64,000 bases of DNA from Diadophis punctatus similis (lineage: Eukaryota > Chordata > Lepidosauria > Squamata > Dipsadidae), in NCBI GenBank assembly GCA_023053685.1, contig JALIGW010000001.1, positions 53,193,359-53,257,358 of the forward strand, in the 5' to 3' direction. Both the position numbers and the translations under genes were made by a program. The notes below the pieces were generated by a model. That model was not told the DNA's origin, did not search any database, and saw nothing but the letters and a program-made list of their open reading frames with translations. Shown here piece by piece: positions 57,196 through 64,000 of the stretch. Within the stretch, counting starts at the first letter, position 1; every line of letters starts with the position of its first letter.

Positions 57196-58449
57196 GGGGG
57201 AAATATTAAGATTGGGCCCACTTTCGTATTAGTAGGCTTGTATTGTTGCCGTAGGAAATCAAATTTAATTAACTGATTATGTAGCCATTTTTTTTACTTA
57301 TATTACATTCCTCCAATTTTATAATTTAATAAGGATTTCTCAGCTTGTAGTCCATCTCACTTCCTGTGTATGGATGAGGATGTAGATAGAATTCAGACTG
57401 TTTTGATGATGTAAAAATGAGTCCCACTGTATCTACTTTTCTGGAAATAGCTTTTGTTTTCTGGACTTGGAAGCACCAGAGATGTTTGCAGAGGGCTCTA
57501 GAGATCAAGCCCTCCATTACCGGCAAGTAAAGTCCAAGGCTGACTTCCAAGTTTGTTTTAGATAAAGACTGCCTGAAGTCAGACTCAACTTCTGCTGACT
57601 ACCTTATTTCCCCTGTAGTTTGCTTGGAATAGTACAAAAATCATCCACCATTGTCTACTTCAACTGTCTTAAATAGTGAATATCTTTTTGTCAGCTCTTT
57701 GTAGCTTTAATTTGTTGAGTCTTGCTTTCCTTTAAGAAAATTGAGGTAACTCCGCTACTGTGCCCAACGATTGCCCTATTATAGTTTGGAAGTAAGAAAT
57801 GCACCATCTGCCATAAGACACCAGAAATGAAGGTGCCGAACAAGAATTTTTTTTAGAAACTCTAACATACATAGGATATAGTACCCAGAAATGTTAATGC
57901 TTGTCTCACTGTTGATGCATTTATCAGATAATATACTATTTCCCGGTTATTCTAGAATAATATTGTACAGATGAAATTACTTTCAAAATAGTAGTCTCAT
58001 GTTCTCAATTATCAACAAGTACATTGAGGGAAAGGATTAATGGAAAATGGAACATTAAACAAGATGTATGCATGAGAAACCCAGTGGAGAAAAGCAATGA
58101 CACAGTTCTAACCATATTGTATAGCAAAATCTGACACTACTGGATTCATTGGGGCAGTCTGAAATGATGATGATGATGATGACCACATAATTACAGTAAT
58201 TTCTTCCCTGAACAATATATGGCCCTGCAGCGTATGAAGGAATCTATTGTATCCCAAATAGCTCAAGTGATCAGGAACAATCTGCAGAATCAAAAATAGA
58301 TTTTAAAAAATGTAAACATACATTCTAAGGAGAAATTTATTTTCCTTCTGACGAAAACTTCCGTATACTGTAAAGTTTCATGTGAATTTTTAAAAATAAT
58401 TTCCCCAAATGTGGGATATAAAAGATTTTTAAAAATCACATCATTTTTA

Positions 58450-58457
58450 ATAATAAT

Positions 58458-58501
<44 letters not shown>

Positions 58502-58502
58502 A
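58450..58502. repeat. (AAT)n(AAC)n microsatellite
   Basis: Short AAT run followed by about 15 AAC units, located at the tail of a CR1 fragment. Confidence 0.96.
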
Positions 58503-58725
58503 GTTGGAAGGGACCTTGGAGGTCTTCTAGTCCAACCCCCTGCCTAGGCAGGAAACCCTACACTACTTCAGACAAATGGTTATCCAACATCTTCTTAAAA
58601 ACTTCCAGTGTTGGAGCATTCACAACTTCTGGAGGCAAGCTATTCCACTGATTAATTGTCCTAACTGTCAGGAAATTTCTCCTTAGTTCTAAGTTACTTC
58701 TCTCCTTGTTTGAGAACCAGGAGAT
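58503..58725 (-). mobile_element. CR1 LINE 3' fragment, minus strand
   Basis: TTGGAAGGGACCTTGGAGGT followed by CTTCTAGTCCAACCCCCTGC and GGCAAGCTATTCCACTGATT are the standard CR1 3'-end phrases, as at 25446-26015. Confidence 0.88.
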
Positions 58726-59289
58726 TGCTTTCCACAGTTGGACATTTAATTACCTATAATAGATATTATATTAACCATCCCACATATTAAAATACCACAA
58801 TTTTTCCTCTGTAGCTGCCACAACTGCCATCACGCTTTACCAACTGCATTACCTAGTGATGGAGTTGTCTGTCCCAATTACTGTAGTTAAGTGAGGATTA
58901 CCTGTATGCTATTCATAAGTCAGTTCCACTAAGTTCAGTGAAACGTCTACCAAGGTCTGTATTCTCAGCTTAAATGTTTTTAAAAAACGTGAAGGAAACA
59001 AAAAGTAGCTGAGCGATTAAAAGCATGCATACCTCTGACTAGTAGGTATGAACTCACTAATTGTGAGTTTACACATTAATTTACAGCAAATCAGTATTCA
59101 GTTGTTACTTATTTTCATATAATGAATAACGATGGTATTTCTTATGTCTCTTATTTAATATTGGACACTGAATTAATTTCAAGAAGAGATGTGTGGATTC
59201 TGTGAACCAATCTTTCCGTCTCTTAGATGTGCAGCTGGAGACAAAAATGTGATAGGAAAACTTCAGAGTCATTGGGAGTTGGGTGGCAT

Positions 59290-59450
59290 ACAGGTTTAAT
59301 ATAATATGGCTGGTTGCACAATCAGATATTTAGACTGGATTTGGCAATTATCAAGTCCTTCCCAAGGACTCCACCACCACCACCATCTTTTTGACTCCCC
59401 CCCCCCCGCTACTTACAGCTATAATTTATTAAACTTGTAGGCAACATTCA
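59290..59450. repeat. Unclassified dispersed repeat
   Basis: It shares TTAGACTGGATTTGG and ATCAAGTCCTTCCCAAGGAC with 4735-4830. The family is unknown to me. Confidence 0.5.
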
Positions 59451-60098
59451 AGGCTAGCTGTAATTATGAAATAAATGAGTTGCCATAGTGAATAGTTCCA
59501 TTTTTGTTTTATTATAAAATAAAAAGTATTTCATAAATTTGGGAGAGGTGGCTTATGAGCAACCGCTCCCAAATTTAGTCAAATTTCAGTTGACTAAAAA
59601 CAGTGTAAAGAAATCAAATTATTTGGCATTGTAAGTAATCGTTGTTACATGGTTGCTGCTGTTTTAAAGGTATTAAGCAGATGTAATACTGTACTTTCAT
59701 GTTTGTAAAAATTCTATTGGAATATCAGTAGAAACTTACATTTTGGACATGTATTTTGTTGTTTGCTTCATTAAATGTAAACGTTAGGCTCTTGAGGATT
59801 GGGATAGAATTAGAAGGAATTTGTGTTTGGTGCGTATGCTCTCAGTGTACATAAAAGAAAAGAGACATTTGTCAAGATTCATGAGGTACAGCACTTAATG
59901 ATTGTCATGCTCACAAATAAGCAATCAGGAAACAATCCATATTAATATAAATCGTAAGGATACAAGCAACAAGTTACAGTCATAAGTGGCATGAGATGGG
60001 TGATAGGAACGTTGAGAAGACTAATAGTAATAGTAATGCAGCCTTAGTGAATAGTTTGACAGTAGTGAGGGAATTATTTGTTTAGCAGAGTGATGGCG

Positions 60099-62250
60099 TC
60101 ATTTTGAGGATAGGAGTTGAAACAATTTATGTCCAGGATGCGAGGGGTCAGTAAATATTTTCACGGCCCCCTTTTTGACTTGTGCAGTATACAGGTCCTC
60201 GATGGAAGGCAGGTTGGCAGTAATTGTTTTTTCTGCAGTTCTGATTATCCTCTGAAGTCTATGTCTGTCTTGTTGGGTTGCAGAACCGAACCAGATAGTT
60301 ATAGAGGTGCAGATGACAGACTCAATAATTCCTCTGTAGAACTGTATCAGCAGCTCCTTGGGCAGTTTGAGCTTCCTGAGTTGGCGCAGAAAGAACATTC
60401 TTTGTTCTGCTTTTTTGATGACGTTTTTGATGTTAGGTGACCATTTTAGGTCTTGAGATATGATAGAACCTAGAAATTTGAAGGTCTCTACTGTTGATAC
60501 TGTGTTGTCTAGTATTGTAAGAGGTGGTAAAATGGGAGGGTTTCTCCTAAAGTCTACCACCATTTCTACGGTTTTGAGTGTGTTTAGTTCCAGATTGTTC
60601 CGGTCGCACCACGATGCTAGTTGTTCAACCTCCCATCTGTATGCGGTTTCAGCGTTGTCTCGAATGAGACCAATCAATGTTGTATCATCTGCAAACTTCA
60701 GTAGTTTAACAGTTGGATAATTAGAGATGCAGTAATTGGTATATAGAGAGAAGAGAAGTGGAGAGAGCACACAGCCTTGGGGGGGCCCATGTGCTAATTG
60801 TACAGGTATCTGATGTGATTTTGCCTAGCTTCACCTGCTGCTTCCTGTCTGTTAGGAAGCTTGTGATCCACTTACAAGTGTCTTCAGGTACTGCTAGCTG
60901 GTTTAGCTTAGTTAGAAGAATGTCCAGTATGATGGTATTGAATGCTGAACTAAAGTCTACAAAGAGGACCCTTGTGTAGGTCTTTGGAGATTCAAGATGT
61001 TGTAGAATGTAGTGCAGAGCCATATTAACAGCATTATCTGTCGATCTATTTGCTCGGTATACAAATTGCAGGGGGCCTAACAGTGGATCCGTGATGGTTT
61101 TCAAGTGGGACATCACTAGCCTTTCAAAGATTTTCATAACTACAGATGTTAGAGCAACTGGTCTGTAGTCATTCAGTTCCTTGATGGAAGGCTTCTTCAG
61201 CACTGGGATGATAGTGGAGCATATGAAGCAAGAAGGAACATAGCATATCTCTAGTGATTTGTTGAAGATTTGGGTGAAGATGGGGGCCAATTGGTCAGCA
61301 CAAATTTTTAAGCAAGAAGGAGTTATCTTGTCTGGGCCTGGTGCTTTTCTTGGCTTCTGTCTATGAAATAGATCTTGCACTTCCTTTTCTGGGATCACCA
61401 GGGGTTGTGAACCCAATGGGATGGGGTCAGTTGTAGGAGGTTTGGCTGTTGTTGGTGTGTCTGGGATAGAGGTTGTGGAAGGTGGCTGTACTTTTCTTTC
61501 AAACCTGCAGTAGAACACATTCAGGTCATCTGCCAGTTGCTGATTTCCTTCAGCTTGGGAAGGAGGTTTGCCATAACTGGTGATGTTTTTAAGAGTTTTC
61601 CACATGTTTGCTGGTTCATTTGTTGAGAACTGATTCCTTAGCTTTTCAGAATAGCTTCTTTTTGCTGCTCTGATCTTCCTTGTTAATACATTTCTGGCCT
61701 GATTGTATAGCATTCTATCACCTTTTCTGTAGGCTTCCTCTTTGGAACGACGTAGCTGCTTAAGTTTAGCTGTGAACCAAGATTTATTGTTACTGTATGT
61801 TCGCAAGTTCCTGGTCGGTACACATAGGTCTTCACAGAAGCTGACATATGATGTTACAGAGTCTGTGAGTCCATTCAGGTCTGCAGAGGTCTCTTCAAAA
61901 ATATTCCAGTCCGTGCAGTCAAATAAAGCCTGTTGCTTTAACTTTGCCTCTTCAGTCCAAGTCCTCACTGATTTAATTGTTGGTTTTGTGGCGTTAAATC
62001 TTTGTCTGTAAGCAGGTACAAGGTGAATCATGCAATGATCAGAGTGGCCCACAGCTGCTCGTGGTAAGGGCCGATAAGCATCTTTTAGTGTTGTGTAGCA
62101 GTGGTCTAAAGTATTCTTGCCTCTGGTGGGACAATTGACATGCTGAAAATATTTTGGAAGCTCTTTCCTTAAGTTATCTTTGTTAAAATCATCTAGCATA
62201 ATGGCCAGTGAATCTGGGCAATTTGGCTTCAGCCTCCATAATCTGATCAA
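60099..62250 (-). pseudogene. LINE ORF2, reverse transcriptase part, frameshifted
   Basis: Two overlapping open frames (60721-62250 and 60099-60770) together cover the end of the endonuclease, the RT and the C-terminus. The first carries KAPGPDKITPSCLKI, LNDYRPVALTSVVMKIFERL and LFVDFSSAFNTI. The second carries LSPLLFSLYTN, LKFADDTTLI and LKWSPNIKNVIKKAEQRMFF. The switch lies at the C-run complementary to GGGGGGG at about 60780-60786, where one extra base disrupts the usual GAPQGCVLSP motif. A further frame break separates this part from the upstream endonuclease near 62220. Confidence 0.88.
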
Positions 62251-62427
62251 CTAGAGTTTGTAAAGCCTTGCTTACACAGGCTTGTGGCGGGATATACACC
62301 GCAATTAGTAGAAATGATGTGAACTCACATGGAGAATAAAAAGGTTTGCAGTTGATAAGTAATGACTCTTAAGTTTTCATCACATAATTTTTGTATTATA
62401 GTTATGTCCTGAGACCAGCTGTTGTTG

Positions 62428-62756
<329 letters not shown>

Positions 62757-63305
62757 AAGCCTCCTCCCTTTTTTCCCCTGATAGTTCTACAATCCTGTCT
62801 GCTCGAAGTATCTGAAACCCTGGTATATGCATGCTATTGTCATCAATTTCCTCGTTTAGCCAGGATTCAATAAAACATAGGGCAGATGCATTGTAAAAAT
62901 CAGAATTGCATCTGTTTAAAAGGAGTATTTCATCCATCTTATTAGCAGGTGAATGGAAATTGGTAAGAAAGATTGAAGGGAGCGGGTTTTTTTAATTCCC
63001 TTATTCCTGAGTCTATTTAAAATTCCCGCCCTTTTACCTCTTTGTCTCTGCTGCCTGCGTTTGCTTTTGGTGATCCATAGTTCCGGGGAATTAGCTTCCT
63101 CCTGTGTTAGAATCTCCTCCGCGTTTGTAAAGACAGGTGGGGGTGAGGTTACAGAGAGCTGCTCCTTAAAGAAACGTTCCTTAATTCTTAGCAGATGGTC
63201 TCGTGAGTATGAAATCTCGTGAGTATGAAATCTGTAGAGAATTGCAGAGAATAGAAAATAAACCATTTGAGAGCATTTCACCGAGGCAGCCTTTGTCAGC
63301 GCCAT
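62757..63305 (-). pseudogene. LINE ORF2 N-terminus, frameshifted
   Basis: It starts MALTKAASVKC at 63305 and continues to about 62940. The frame then shifts, and [20 protein letters not shown] followed by [11 protein letters not shown] (the endonuclease start) is read in another frame. It contains a 16-bp tandem duplication near 63202-63234 (TCTCGTGAGTATGAAA twice). Confidence 0.8.
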
Positions 63306-64000
63306 CTTGGATCAGCCAAAATAAAAATACATCTAATAAATAACATTGTTTTATATCCCTTATGACTGTGTGATGTGTATGCAACCTTTCAGTTCCTTTT
63401 CAGTGATCAGTAAAGTATCTGACCATGTGAATTGATGAATCAGTACTGCTGACCACATGTTGAGAAAAAAGACTGAGTTGAATGGTTTACTTATCTGCCT
63501 TAAGAATTACTAACTTACCTCTGATCTGAGGCAGCATTGGTCATTTTCAGTTAATAGACTTCAGAACACATTGTTGTATTTCTTATCAAGAAATATAGAT
63601 GGCTAGTTAGGCTGAAAATCACAATAATAGTCTTTGTTAATTAGGATTGACCTGTGCTGATTTCTACTGTTTCATCTGGAGGTAGAAAATTATTTTCTGG
63701 GAGGACAAGGCATGTCTTCCTTAACTGAGTTCTTGGGTTCTTAGGTTTAGACAAAGCAGTGACAGAGAATCACCTATCTTTAGTGCACTGTTATAATAAT
63801 GTGTGCATGCTGCTAATAAGTATGGCTACATCAAGCTTTGTATCTTTTTGTACTTTTTACTTCATAGCCATAATGTAAGAAAGGTATTTAGGGGAAGAAA
63901 TCAAATAAATATAGCAGTTGTCATCATGGTATTTTTTTTTAATTGCAAAGTTGCCTACAAATGATGACTACCCCTCACAGATTATAATCTATCAATAAAA

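Overview
The window is vertebrate genomic DNA, almost certainly from a squamate reptile and most likely a snake. Two lines of evidence support this. Two single-copy vertebrate genes are present, RAB3GAP2 (minus strand) and MARK1 (plus strand), in the head-to-head order known from human 1q41. The spaces between and inside them are filled with repeats typical of squamates: CR1 and L2 LINEs, tRNA-derived SINEs, many hAT and mariner-like MITEs, and a LINE family whose 3' tail carries GAATA pentamer repeats, as described for snakes.

Region by region. Positions 1-15.8 kb hold the 5' part of RAB3GAP2: eight coding exons with good splice sites and a continuous reading phase, ending at a CpG-rich promoter near 15.3-15.8 kb. 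Positions 15.8-52.5 kb are intergenic and repeat-rich. They contain two solo LTRs with perfect 5-bp target duplications, several hAT MITEs with perfect 8-bp target duplications, SINEs, LINE fragments and microsatellites. At 43,354-49,155 lies an apparently intact Ty3/gypsy chromovirus LTR retrotransposon. Positions 52.5-53.7 kb are the MARK1 CpG island and first coding exon. Positions 53.4-64.0 kb are MARK1 intron 1, with a nearly full-length but broken LINE at 59.8-63.3 kb that contains a 326-bp AT/CA microsatellite inside its endonuclease region.

The most notable system is the LTR retrotransposon. Its two LTRs differ by three transitions and one 2-bp indel. It has a 5-bp target duplication, an open gag, and an open pol with protease, reverse transcriptase, RNase H, integrase and chromodomain. 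A canonical -1 slippery heptamer (GGGAAAC) lies in the gag/pol overlap. Instead of a tRNA primer site, an 11-nt stretch just after the 5' LTR is exactly complementary to the predicted first 11 nt of the element's own transcript, 30 bp downstream of a TATA box. This is the self-priming layout known from Tf1/sushi elements. The last ~91 residues of pol are encoded by the 3' LTR.

All calls come from reading the sequence and from memory of protein families. No alignment, database search or folding was run. Repeat family names are therefore tentative, while the structural facts (target duplications, inverted repeats, reading frames) can be checked directly in the sequence.
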